A stretch of DNA of 24,697 bases from JAGVXD01 sp964554415. Its GTDB lineage: Archaea; Nanobdellota; Nanobdellia; Pacearchaeales; GW2011-AR1. A program made the position numbers and the translations under genes. This document shows, piece by piece, positions 1 to 7,038 of the stretch. Below the pieces are notes generated by a model. That model searched no databases, had not been told where the DNA came from, and was given only the letters and a program-made list of their open reading frames with translations. Where the stretch lies: NCBI GenBank assembly GCA_964554415.1, contig CAZKON010000012.1:1-24697 (forward strand), given 5' to 3'. Numbering within the stretch: the first letter of the stretch is position 1; each line of letters starts with the position of its first letter.

Positions 1-54
1 CAAGATTCAATTGCCAGAATCTTGATGTAGCGAAGGCTTAGGAAATCTCTTTAT
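1..54 (+). repeat. 3' end of the 188-bp hairpin repeat (copy 0, cut by window edge)
   Basis: These bases match the last 54 nt of the repeats ending at 14260 and 16262. They contain the terminal hairpin (arms CAAGATTC at 1-8 and GAATCTTG at 17-24, loop of 8) and the closing arm GGAAATCTCT. The rest of this copy lies outside the window. It has the same orientation as the other two copies. Confidence 0.9.
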
Positions 55-158
55 CCTAAAATGCTTGCTTCGTGCAAAACCCATAGGTTGTCTTAAGTTT
101 CAGCCGATTACGAAATAAAAATTAAGCTGGTTCTGAAAGGGAGGTATTGAAAGCAAAA

Positions 159-166
159 TTATAAAT
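159..166 (+). promoter_or_regulatory. TATA box for the two-TM unknown gene
   Basis: TTATAAAT. A GTG in the gene's frame at 187 lies about 25 bp from the box centre, the spacing seen at most promoters in this window. The ATG at 214 would need a leader of about 25 nt. Confidence 0.55.
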
Positions 167-213
167 AGTGTTTGTTGCTTATCTTAGTGTCCGCTAAGAG
201 GGGTGCAGTCCAT

Positions 214-1194
214 ATGTTTGAAGGCATATTTAAAACGGAAAAAGAAAGAGAAGAGAAGAAAAAAGAAATTTTAGAGAAATTGCAAGAATTTAGAAGAAAA
301 TATAAAACAGAATTAGTAAAAAATGTCTTGTTGGGTGCTACCCAAAAAATTGAAGATGGTGATGATCCATACAAAGTTGAAAGAAAAATAGCAGGATTTG
401 TAGCGCGAATAGAAAAAATGAAATCGGAAGACCCTGATTGGGAGAAAAAAGTTAATATATATATCACTTCTGCACCATATACTAAGACAAGATCAACACC
501 AGAAGAGCAAAAATTAATAGATAGAGAAACCAGAAGAAATTTAAGGGTTCAGAAGAGAAATACTTTAGGAATTCAGTGGTATAATGAAGCAGAACCAATC
601 TTAATTAACCTGCTCGAAGAAAAGAAAAATAACATAGATGGACTAACATTTTATACAACAGATTCTGCTTATCATGTAAAAGTTGCTCATAAAATAAAAG
701 TGAGAAAAGATGGTAAATTTAATTTAGAATCGACATCGACAGAATTTGGAGAATATTGGGATAATGCATACGTTCAGGATAATAGCGGTAAGGGATTTAG
801 CGCAAAAGAGATAATTCGCGGAGGTTTTCCTTATTCAATACATGAGACAATATCTCCTCAATCACCTGAAAAGTATAGCCCAGCACATAAACATGAACTT
901 ATTGCAGAGATAAAAAGAAAGACAGGGATTGATATTAGACATGAAATAAGGAAGAGAAAAAATTCTTCTGGACTTGAGGGAAGAATAATATTGTTTGTTG
1001 GTGCAAGTTTATTATTGATGGTATCATTAACATTTCTGCCCTTGCCTACTGGAAGCACCATCACTAATTTGAATCAAAACTCTTCAAATGTCTTTGGAGC
1101 AATATTATTAATCCTTGTAGTAATAAGTTTATTCTTATACTTTAAACGTCAAGATTTACGTTTGCGCAATCCCCCTACTTCAGTTCGTGGGTAA
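214..1194 (+). CDS. Unknown protein with two C-terminal transmembrane segments
   Basis: I do not recognise a family. From ATG 214 the protein has 326 residues. The first 60 or so are highly charged (Lys/Glu-rich) and probably helical or coiled-coil. A mixed soluble region follows, then two hydrophobic segments at about 257-278 and 293-310, suggesting membrane anchoring by a C-terminal hairpin. The start is uncertain: ATG 214 follows a purine-rich GAGGGG about 10 nt upstream, whereas in-frame GTG 187 fits the leaderless spacing from the TATA box at 159-166. The last 15 codons (from 1147) and the stop lie inside a palindromic repeat, so the tail RQDLRLRNPPTSVRG is probably repeat-derived rather than ancestral. 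The gene is AT-rich with heavy AGA/AAA codon use. It stands alone between two repeats and is convergent with the polymerase gene. Confidence 0.65.
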   Translation: MFEGIFKTEKEREEKKKEILEKLQEFRRKYKTELVKNVLLGATQKIEDGDDPYKVERKIAGFVARIEKMKSEDPDWEKKVNIYITSAPYTKTRSTPEEQKLIDRETRRNLRVQKRNTLGIQWYNEAEPILINLLEEKKNNIDGLTFYTTDSAYHVKVAHKIKVRKDGKFNLESTSTEFGEYWDNAYVQDNSGKGFSAKEIIRGGFPYSIHETISPQSPEKYSPAHKHELIAEIKRKTGIDIRHEIRKRKNSSGLEGRIILFVGASLLLMVSLTFLPLPTGSTITNLNQNSSNVFGAILLILVVISLFLYFKRQDLRLRNPPTSVRG

Positions 1195-1370
1195 GCAAAC
1201 GTAAATCTTGAGCGCTTCAGGGATTTACAATCCCTGACAGTGCTCAAGGACAGAAGTCCTTGACATGCTCAAGAACCATACTTGCCGACACGCCATACAC
1301 CTTCAGAAACCGAAGGTTTCTGACAGCCGTCAAGAACTGAAAGTTCTTGAGGTTTGGTGTATGGTTCTTG
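1150..1370. repeat. Hairpin array I (long palindrome plus four short hairpins)
   Basis: A perfect 16-bp inverted repeat (1150-1165 with 1195-1210) overlaps the 3' end of the upstream gene. Short hairpins follow at 1218-1236 (CAGGGATT, loop tac), 1245-1262 (CAAGGAC, loop agaa), 1304-1322 (CAGAAACC, loop gaa) and 1331-1349 (CAAGAACT, loop gaa). The last two are enclosed by a 12-bp stem, CAAGAACCATAC (1270-1281) with its complement at 1359-1370. An alternative 9-bp pairing (1293-1301 with 1356-1364) competes for part of that stem. Linkers between hairpins are about 6-8 nt. Stems share CAAG or CAGR at the base, while the inner base pairs vary with both arms changing together. Whether this acts as RNA, as DNA or as a mobile unit cannot be told from sequence alone. 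Confidence 0.85.
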
Positions 1371-1410
1371 ACAATCGAAGATTCTTTCAGTTACGCTCGT
1401 AGAAGACACT

Positions 1411-3771
1411 CTAAAACAACTTCGATTGCTTGCTGTTCTTCATCATGTCATCAAATGACTTGCCGAAGAGAGAAAGAATCTGGTCCGCGATTGGAGCAAT
1501 TTGTTTTTTGATGTAATGCTCATAATCTATTTTATGAGTTAGTTTTTGCAAAGGCTCAGGGCCTTCAATAGTCATGTAGTACGAGATGACATTTGAATCC
1601 AGATTGTTGAGCAGACGGGCTGCCTTTACATGAGGGGGCGTTGTTTTTGTGTACTCGTCAAGCTCTTTCCTGATTGATTTGCGGTAGACAAGCTTGTTAT
1701 CCTGTTTTCCTTCCCTGATTTCTTTAATATATGATTTGATGAACTTTTCCGGAGGCTCTTGGTGGAATACTTTGAGGAGAAGTTCGCGCTGAAATTCCTG
1801 CGCGGCTTCTGTCCAGTCTCCGCGAATCGCTTCAAGACCGACAATCTCAAGCTCTTCTTTGCCTTCAACATCAAGGAGACCTGCATATCTTTTTTTCGCG
1901 GCTTTTCCTTCTGCTTGCTCATCATTTTTTACTTTTGCTGCAGCGCGGACAGCTGGAATCATTAGAGAAATATAGAGCTTGGCAAATTGAAGCTCCAGAT
2001 AGGACTTTCTTGAGTAGTTCTTTTGCGTATACCCTTGATAGAATTCGTTTATGTAGTTTTGCAGTTCTTTTCCAAGTGTGTGCGCTTTTTGCAGGGGCAA
2101 GTCTGATTCGACAAAACAACTGTCAGTATCCTGATATATTACTTTGCGCCCTTTCTTTTCAATCTGCTCTCCTGTGAGCTTGATTATCATCTGACCGAAG
2201 TGCGTGATTGCGTTTGCTATGTCATAACTATAATAACGGCAGTTTGGATTTGCAAGCACACCGAACATAGAGTTCATTATTATTTTGATCGCGTAACTTG
2301 CAAGCTCTCTTTTTTCTTTCTTCGCCTTTTCACGCGCGTAATGCATCTTTTCTATGAGCGCTGAGAGAATTCCTTCTTTGTTCTTGAAATAGACTTTATT
2401 TGGAGATTCTATCGCATTTTTTTCTGGCTTGTCAAGAAGTGACGCAGGGTCAATGTTAAAAGTACGTATGATACTGGGGTATAGTGATTTGAAGTCCAAG
2501 ACCAAGACATTATGGTAGATGCCAGGTTTTGAGGATTTGACATATCCTCCTGTTATTCCTGTTTCTTTGTGAGCATATCTTGTAGTCGGGGAAACTAAAC
2601 CGTTTTTCCTTGCCTCCCTAATATATAATGAATCAAATGCCGCGACGCTTGCTCCCAGTCTATCCAGAGGCATGCCTGTTAGCTCTGAGCGTTCGATAGC
2701 TAAGTCAAGCATTGCAGTCTTTTTGAGAATATCAAAAGCAAGCTTACAGTCTAATATATTATAGTCTACCAGATTCCGCTGATTCTTTTCATACAGCTTC
2801 TCAATTTCTTCGTGGCGGTTCTTTCCTTTGATTAATTTGCCTATGCCAAGAATCGCCTGTGCCACAGATTCCAGGGAAAATGACTCAAACGCCGCGTTTT
2901 TTATAGATGGTGCTTCTTTGATATATGGGTCTTTAATTAGATTGAATGCGTCAAGCACCTGCCTGCCCGCTATGTCTGCTGTTGATGATTTAAAGAAACC
3001 TGATTCAAGGCGGAGGCGGACTTCATCATTTGTTCTTCCAATTGCGAATGGTATTTTGTATTTTCTGAATCTGTTTTTGAGATATGTTAAGTCAAAGTTT
3101 ATGACATTCCAGCCAGTTATTATGTCAGGGTCTTCTTTTATTATTTCTTCCTGGAATTTCTGCAGGCATTCTTCTTCAGATGTGCAAGAAACAACATTCT
3201 TCATTTTTTCCTTGTTTTGTGTGACTAAGAATGTTTTTTCATACTGTTTTCCGTAGAGTCCGATACAAAAGAGTTCCCCGGAAGTGCGACTTGATTCTGT
3301 ATCCAGAGAGAGCACTTTTAACTGTTGAGGTAGAGACTCCTTGGCAGGCAGGATTTCTGGTTCTTCATACACAAAATCTACTCGCTCGCTTGACTGCGGA
3401 GCTCCTTCTATCTCAATAGAACCGAAAATATTATGTTCTATCAGAAAACGCATGTGTGGTTTAACATCTGCCTCAAATGTTTCTATACTTAGCTTGTGTA
3501 ATACCTCAGCAAGCTTGTTCAAATCTATTTGATTTTGAGCAATGACTTTTGTTACAGAATTGCCCTTAAAATTTGTTAGTTTTGTTTCTTCGACCTTATA
3601 TTTTGCGAGCAACTTGGCATGCTGTTCAGCATCCTCTGTTTTTATAAATAGATAAGGAGTAAATGTATTTGTTGTTACGAAAGAACGATCGTTTTCAAGA
3701 CGGCCGAATAGCCTGATAAACGTCTTATCTTCAATTGTGCTATGTATTGCTGAGACAATGAATCCTTTCAT
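1411..3771 (-). CDS. polB: Family B DNA polymerase, bacterial Pol II-like
   Basis: 786-residue DNA-directed DNA polymerase with 3'-5' proofreading exonuclease. Exonuclease motifs: I with D157 and E159 (LSLDTES), II with D227 (GWNVINFD), III Y337xxxD341. Polymerase motifs: A, D426-FKSLYP-SII; B, K496xxxN500-SMFG; C, YQDTDS at 546-551, where most relatives have YGDTDS. From memory, the length and many blocks (EADVKP, SLYPSIIRTF, KKRYAGL, LVYRK, PPHVKAARL, DYEHY) resemble E. coli Pol II (783 aa) more than the replicative PolB of Euryarchaeota. It ends QSKLF, like the clamp-binding QLGLF tail of Pol II. All catalytic acidic residues are present, so it should be active. A possible TATA (TTTTTATA on this strand, near 3818) lies about 50 bp upstream. 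Whether it is this organism's replicative or an accessory polymerase is unknown. Confidence 0.95.
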   Translation of the reverse strand: MKGFIVSAIHSTIEDKTFIRLFGRLENDRSFVTTNTFTPYLFIKTEDAEQHAKLLAKYKVEETKLTNFKGNSVTKVIAQNQIDLNKLAEVLHKLSIETFEADVKPHMRFLIEHNIFGSIEIEGAPQSSERVDFVYEEPEILPAKESLPQQLKVLSLDTESSRTSGELFCIGLYGKQYEKTFLVTQNKEKMKNVVSCTSEEECLQKFQEEIIKEDPDIITGWNVINFDLTYLKNRFRKYKIPFAIGRTNDEVRLRLESGFFKSSTADIAGRQVLDAFNLIKDPYIKEAPSIKNAAFESFSLESVAQAILGIGKLIKGKNRHEEIEKLYEKNQRNLVDYNILDCKLAFDILKKTAMLDLAIERSELTGMPLDRLGASVAAFDSLYIREARKNGLVSPTTRYAHKETGITGGYVKSSKPGIYHNVLVLDFKSLYPSIIRTFNIDPASLLDKPEKNAIESPNKVYFKNKEGILSALIEKMHYAREKAKKEKRELASYAIKIIMNSMFGVLANPNCRYYSYDIANAITHFGQMIIKLTGEQIEKKGRKVIYQDTDSCFVESDLPLQKAHTLGKELQNYINEFYQGYTQKNYSRKSYLELQFAKLYISLMIPAVRAAAKVKNDEQAEGKAAKKRYAGLLDVEGKEELEIVGLEAIRGDWTEAAQEFQRELLLKVFHQEPPEKFIKSYIKEIREGKQDNKLVYRKSIRKELDEYTKTTPPHVKAARLLNNLDSNVISYYMTIEGPEPLQKLTHKIDYEHYIKKQIAPIADQILSLFGKSFDDMMKNSKQSKLF

Positions 3772-3904
3772 GGCTTTTTTAGAGCACTGCTGTTTTAGAA
3801 GTTATCTGTTTAGTATAAAAATTATTTTATTTATTATTGAGTAGTAACATTGGAAATGTTTAAATAGTTTTAATATCCTTACCAACCGTTAAGGTAACAA
3901 TGCA

Positions 3905-3978
3905 TTATAGCAGACGACATAAGTTTCTCCCCGTCTTGTCGTCTGCTATTAGGGGAAGGACTTAGGTCTTCCACTATA
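3905..3978 (+). repeat. 74-bp three-way-junction repeat, copy 1
   Basis: Differs at one position from 22564-22637. A short closing stem (TATAG 3906-3910 with CTATA 3974-3978) encloses two hairpins: AGCAGACGAC (3909-3918) with GTCGTCTGCT (3938-3947), and GGAAGGAC (3954-3961) with GTCTTCC (3966-3972, one bulge). The loop of the first hairpin holds TCCCC, which could pair with GGGGA at 3952-3956, a possible pseudoknot. It lies 11 bp upstream of the FKBP TATA box. No coding sequence is seen in the 247-bp gap around it. Confidence 0.9.
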
Positions 3979-3989
3979 GCAAGGAAATG

Positions 3990-3997
3990 TTTATAAA
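3990..3997 (+). promoter_or_regulatory. TATA box for the FKBP gene
   Basis: TTTATAAA, centred about 25 bp before ATG 4019. Predicts a leaderless message. Confidence 0.75.
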
Positions 3998-4018
3998 AGC
4001 CATTTAAATGCAAAGAAT

Positions 4019-4729
4019 ATGACTAATGAGATTGTAAAGAAAAATGAATTTGTTGCGCTTAGATATACTGGCTCGGCAAATGGAGTTATGTTTGATTCTA
4101 ATGAAGAAGAGAATATCAAAAAATTACACCATGACGCCACTGCACGTGAAGTTATTGTTGTCGTAGGCAAAGGAATGGTTGTTCCTGGTCTGGACAAGGC
4201 ACTAGAAGGGAAGGAAATAGGGGTGCGCTATGAAGTATCGTTTGATGCGCGCGATGGTTTCGGTGAGCGCAAAAGAGAGCTGGTCAAAACTATTCCTCTG
4301 AAAGTATTTACTGAGAAACAAATAAATCCTTATCCTGGACTGACACTCGCTATAGATAATATGACCGCCCGTGTTATCACTGTTTCTGGAGCCAGAGTCA
4401 TTACTGATTTCAACAATCCTCTTGCAAACAAATCCCTCCACTATTCTTTTATGATAACCCGCAAAGTTGCAGACGAGCAGGAGAAAGTGCGCGCACTTTT
4501 TGAAGTAAGCTTCAAATTTGCTCCTGAGTTTGAGATTAAAGATAAAATAACTGTTAAGGGCACGCAGATTCTTGAGATGTATGTGAAAAATTTCTCTGAT
4601 ATGTTCAAGGAACTTGTTGGCAAGGAGCTTGCGTTTGAGCTGAAAAATTCTCCAGCAGGAGATGCAAATACGCACGAACATGATTCTACCGAACACAACC
4701 ACGTGCATGAGTACAATCATACACACTGA
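4019..4729 (+). CDS. FKBP/SlyD-type peptidyl-prolyl cis-trans isomerase with His-rich tail
   Basis: 236 residues, probably cytoplasmic because no signal peptide is visible. The N-terminal half has the FKBP core: KKNEFVALRYTGSANGVMFDSN, then VVGKGMVVPGLDKALEGKEIG (the strand and turn around the active-site pocket) and FGERKRELV, the start of an inserted IF domain as in SlyD. The C-terminal half continues with a second alpha/beta region of about 80 residues, longer than in bacterial SlyD. The last 18 residues are rich in histidine (HEHD, EHNHVHEYNHTH), like the metal-binding tail of SlyD, so nickel or zinc binding is plausible. SlyD-like proteins assist folding by catalysing proline isomerisation. 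It forms a single-gene unit with its own TATA box, upstream of ftsZ. Confidence 0.9.
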   Translation: MTNEIVKKNEFVALRYTGSANGVMFDSNEEENIKKLHHDATAREVIVVVGKGMVVPGLDKALEGKEIGVRYEVSFDARDGFGERKRELVKTIPLKVFTEKQINPYPGLTLAIDNMTARVITVSGARVITDFNNPLANKSLHYSFMITRKVADEQEKVRALFEVSFKFAPEFEIKDKITVKGTQILEMYVKNFSDMFKELVGKELAFELKNSPAGDANTHEHDSTEHNHVHEYNHTH

Positions 4730-4789
4730 TTTTACGACGAATCATCTCTGATTAGAATACGCACTGGCATTTGGTTCACGACAACAATC

Positions 4790-4798
4790 CTTATAAAC
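4790..4798 (+). promoter_or_regulatory. TATA box for ftsZ
   Basis: CTTATAAAC, centred about 26 bp before ATG 4820. Predicts a leaderless message. Confidence 0.75.
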
Positions 4799-4819
4799 CT
4801 GTAAAGGCTTAAGCACTGG

Positions 4820-5908
4820 ATGGCAGAATTATTCTTTGAAAAAGAGCATGTAGCTGGAAGCGACATTGATAAAGAGTTAGAGGCATTGCTGCAAAAACAG
4901 GGAGCACGAATTAAGGTAGTTGGCTGCGGCGGCGGCGGCGGAAATTCTATCTCCCGTATGAAAGAGACAGGTATTAAAGGGTGCGAGATTATTGCGATAA
5001 ATACTGATGCACAAGATTTACTTTATTCAAATGCAGACCATAAAATTCTAATCGGTCGAGAACTTACACATGGTCTTGGAGCAGGCAGTAATCCTAAAAT
5101 TGGTGAACAGGCTGCAAAAGAATCTGAGACAGAAATCAAAAAGAAAGTTGGGGATTGTGATATGGTTTTTATTACCTGCGGTCTTGGAGGAGGGACGGGC
5201 ACTGGTTCTGCGCCTGTTGTGGCTGACATTGCAAAGCGTCAAGGAGCATTGACTATAGGTATTGTGACTCTTCCCTTCACTGTTGAAGGGCAGAAGAGAA
5301 TTGAGAATGCGCAGTATGGCCTTGAAAGAATGGTCGCTGTAACAGACACACTTATTGTTATCCCAAACGATAAATTACTTGAAATTGCTCCTGAACTGCC
5401 AATTCATACTGCATTCAAGGTCGCAGATGAAATCCTGACAAATTCTGTAAAAGGAATAACTGAGTTGGTGACAAAAGCAGGTCTTGTTAATCTTGATTTT
5501 GCTGATATTAAAGCAGTCATGTCGCGTGGAGGAGTGTCGCTAATTGGCATAGGGGAATCTGATTCAAAGGATAGGGCCCGTGATGCGGTTGAGAAGGCCA
5601 TTAATAATCCTCTCCTCGATGTTGACATTACCAACGCAAAGGGAGCGCTGGTAAACATTGTCGGAGGTCCTGATATGTCGCTTGATGAGTACAAAACAGT
5701 AATGGAGATTATAGGAACCAAGATTGCGCCTGATGCAAAGCTTATCTCAGGAGCGCAAATTTCTGCTGACATGGACAAAACTCTCAAAGTTCTTATTATT
5801 GTCACGGGTGTAAAAAGTTCTCAGATTCTCGGCTGGTCAACTGATTTGCCAAGTGCTCCTGAAACAGAATTAGGCAAGGAACTAGGTATTGATTTTGTGA
5901 ATCAGTGA
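4820..5908 (+). CDS. ftsZ: Cell division GTPase FtsZ
   Basis: 362-residue tubulin-like GTPase that polymerises into the cytokinetic ring. Visible motifs: N-terminal phosphate-binding VVGCGGGGGNS (33-43), tubulin signature GGGTGTG (123-129), and the T7 synergy loop NLDFAD (224-229) whose aspartates activate GTP hydrolysis on the next subunit. The C-terminus ends in a short linker and LGIDFVNQ, which resembles the terminal peptide of archaeal FtsZ. Length and motif order are normal and all catalytic residues are intact. It is followed by secE, as in many archaea, but a 150-bp palindromic repeat and a separate secE TATA box lie between, so the two are probably transcribed separately. Confidence 0.97.
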   Translation: MAELFFEKEHVAGSDIDKELEALLQKQGARIKVVGCGGGGGNSISRMKETGIKGCEIIAINTDAQDLLYSNADHKILIGRELTHGLGAGSNPKIGEQAAKESETEIKKKVGDCDMVFITCGLGGGTGTGSAPVVADIAKRQGALTIGIVTLPFTVEGQKRIENAQYGLERMVAVTDTLIVIPNDKLLEIAPELPIHTAFKVADEILTNSVKGITELVTKAGLVNLDFADIKAVMSRGGVSLIGIGESDSKDRARDAVEKAINNPLLDVDITNAKGALVNIVGGPDMSLDEYKTVMEIIGTKIAPDAKLISGAQISADMDKTLKVLIIVTGVKSSQILGWSTDLPSAPETELGKELGIDFVNQ

Positions 5909-6055
5909 TTATAGGAAATCACTTTAATAATCGTAATTTCTAACGTGATGTCAAGAATCCTTAGATTCTTGAACACCATCAAGGATTAGCAAATCCTTGA
6001 GGTTTCCTATCTAGCAAATAACAAAACAACTACGAAAATTAAAGTTATTCGCTAT
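5908..6055. repeat. Palindromic intergenic element II, carrying two inserted hairpins
   Basis: Begins at the last base of ftsZ. An outer stem, ATAGGAAA (5911-5918) with TTTCCTAT (6003-6010), encloses ATCAC/GTGAT (5918-5922 with 5945-5949) and two array-type hairpins: 5952-5971 (CAAGAATC, loop ctta) and 5980-5999 (CAAGGATT, loop agca). The segment 5908-5942 is the exact reverse complement of 17282-17316. The whole element, reversed, is related to 24029-24121, which lacks the two hairpins. The right flank 6011-6055 also matches the left flank of that copy. Confidence 0.85.
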
Positions 6056-6078
6056 AACAAAATCATGAGGTAGGAGAA

Positions 6079-6088
6079 TTTAAAAATA
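6079..6088 (+). promoter_or_regulatory. TATA box for secE
   Basis: TTTAAAAATA, centred about 25 bp before ATG 6108. This supports that start over the in-frame TTG at 6099. Confidence 0.65.
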
Positions 6089-6107
6089 ACAAAGTTCTTT
6101 GATATGC

Positions 6108-6302
6108 ATGGATACTAATGCTGAGCCTGGATGGAGAACAAAACTTGGCTCTTTCTTTTTGCAGTCAAAACGCGTCTGGCATGTTCTGCGAAAACCAAGC
6201 GGCGCTGAATTCAAGGCCGTGGCAAAAATCTCAGCACTGGGTATTTTGGCTATTGGAGCGCTGGGGTTCCTTATATCTTTGATTATGAAAATTGCCACTT
6301 AG
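6108..6302 (+). CDS. secE: Preprotein translocase subunit SecE/Sec61-gamma
   Basis: 64 residues. SecE clamps the SecY channel at the cytoplasmic membrane. The amphipathic N-terminal half carries the conserved turn RKPSGAEF (28-35), followed by one transmembrane helix at about 38-62 (AKISALGILAIGALGFLISL) and a very short extracytoplasmic end, the usual single-TM archaeal form. ATG 6108 was chosen because of the TATA spacing and because upstream codons add nothing conserved. In many archaea secE is followed directly by spt5 and rpl11; here the next gene is rpl1, and spt5-rpl11 lie at 22758-23992. Confidence 0.93.
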   Translation: MDTNAEPGWRTKLGSFFLQSKRVWHVLRKPSGAEFKAVAKISALGILAIGALGFLISLIMKIAT

Positions 6303-6319
6303 GTTTTGCAATCGGAATG

Positions 6320-6328
6320 TTTAAAAAG
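6320..6328 (+). promoter_or_regulatory. TATA box for rpl1-rpl10-rpl12
   Basis: TTTAAAAAG. The predicted start of transcription near 6350 leaves a leader of about 70 nt, unlike the leaderless genes around it. Confidence 0.6.
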
Positions 6329-6357
6329 CAGCTCTCCCGGAAAACAATGTCATTAGA

Positions 6358-6411
6358 CTACATACTGATGTCATAACGCTCTGCGTTCTAGGGATATCAG
6401 TCATACTGTAG
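6358..6411 (+). promoter_or_regulatory. Leader stem-loop before rpl1, candidate L1 autoregulatory site
   Basis: Three helical blocks stack with asymmetric internal loops: CTAC (6358-6361)/GTAG (6408-6411), ACTGAT (6364-6369)/ATCAGT (6396-6401), AACGC (6375-6379)/GCGTT (6383-6387). The Shine-Dalgarno GGAG at 6411-6414 abuts the base of the stem. L1 is known to repress its own operon in methanogens and bacteria by binding an mRNA mimic of its rRNA site. That this hairpin is such a site is an inference. Confidence 0.5.
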
Positions 6412-6419
6412 GAGACATT

Positions 6420-7037
6420 ATGGAATTGAAACAAGCACTGCAAGAACTGCGAAAAACTGAGAAACGTAAATTTGAGCAAAGCATTGACTTAGTTATTAAT
6501 CTGAAAGATATTGATGTAAAAAAAGATAATATTTCTATTATTGCTGCATTACCAAATAAAGTACGCGACAAGACAGTGTGCGCATTTTTAACCAAAAAAT
6601 CCGAATTAGTCGCAACTATAACACAACCCGATTTTGTGAAGTATAAAGATAAAAAAGACTTGAAAAGACTTGTCAAGGAATATGATTTCTTTATCGGCAG
6701 CGCCAAATTGATGCCGGCAGTAGCTACAACTTTTGGTAAGATTCTTGGACCAACTGGAAAGATGCCTTCACCGCAACTGGGAGTATTGTTGCAGGAAGAT
6801 GATGCAACAATCAAGCAGCTACTTGCACGCATTGAGAAATCAGTCAAAATCAGAGTAAAAGAACCAAGTGTGAAGATACCAATCGGCAGGGAAAGCATGA
6901 AGGACGAGGAAATTATAGATAATGTGCAGGTAATTTATCAGTCACTTGTCGCTGCACTTCCTATCAAAAAAGATAACATCAAATCAGTCATAATAAAATT
7001 AACGATGAGCAAACCTATCAAGGTGGAGATGAAGTAA
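6420..7037 (+). CDS. rpl1: Large subunit ribosomal protein L1 (uL1)
   Basis: 205 residues, typical for archaeal L1, which forms the mobile stalk at the tRNA exit side of the ribosome and binds 23S rRNA. The signature GKILGPTGKMPSPQLGVL lies near residues 103-120. Two domains are recognisable: the N-terminal/C-terminal alpha-beta domain (1-65 and 155-205) and the inserted domain between. ATG 6420 is preceded by GGAG with 5 nt spacing. The stop TAA is followed after one base by the rpl10 start, so the genes are cotranscribed and probably translationally coupled. A structured leader precedes the gene and may mediate feedback control. Confidence 0.97.
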   Translation: MELKQALQELRKTEKRKFEQSIDLVINLKDIDVKKDNISIIAALPNKVRDKTVCAFLTKKSELVATITQPDFVKYKDKKDLKRLVKEYDFFIGSAKLMPAVATTFGKILGPTGKMPSPQLGVLLQEDDATIKQLLARIEKSVKIRVKEPSVKIPIGRESMKDEEIIDNVQVIYQSLVAALPIKKDNIKSVIIKLTMSKPIKVEMK

Positions 7038-7038
7038 G

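Noticed and set aside
1150..1370. CRISPR array
   Set aside because: The repeated units are short palindromes with differing stems, not identical repeats with unique spacers, and no cas genes are present.
4202..4726. 174-codon minus-strand frame opposite the FKBP gene
   Set aside because: A shadow of a confident plus-strand gene, with no recognisable domain or promoter.
5404..5805. 133-codon minus-strand frame opposite ftsZ
   Set aside because: Antisense of a strongly conserved coding region, Ser/Ala-rich shadow composition.
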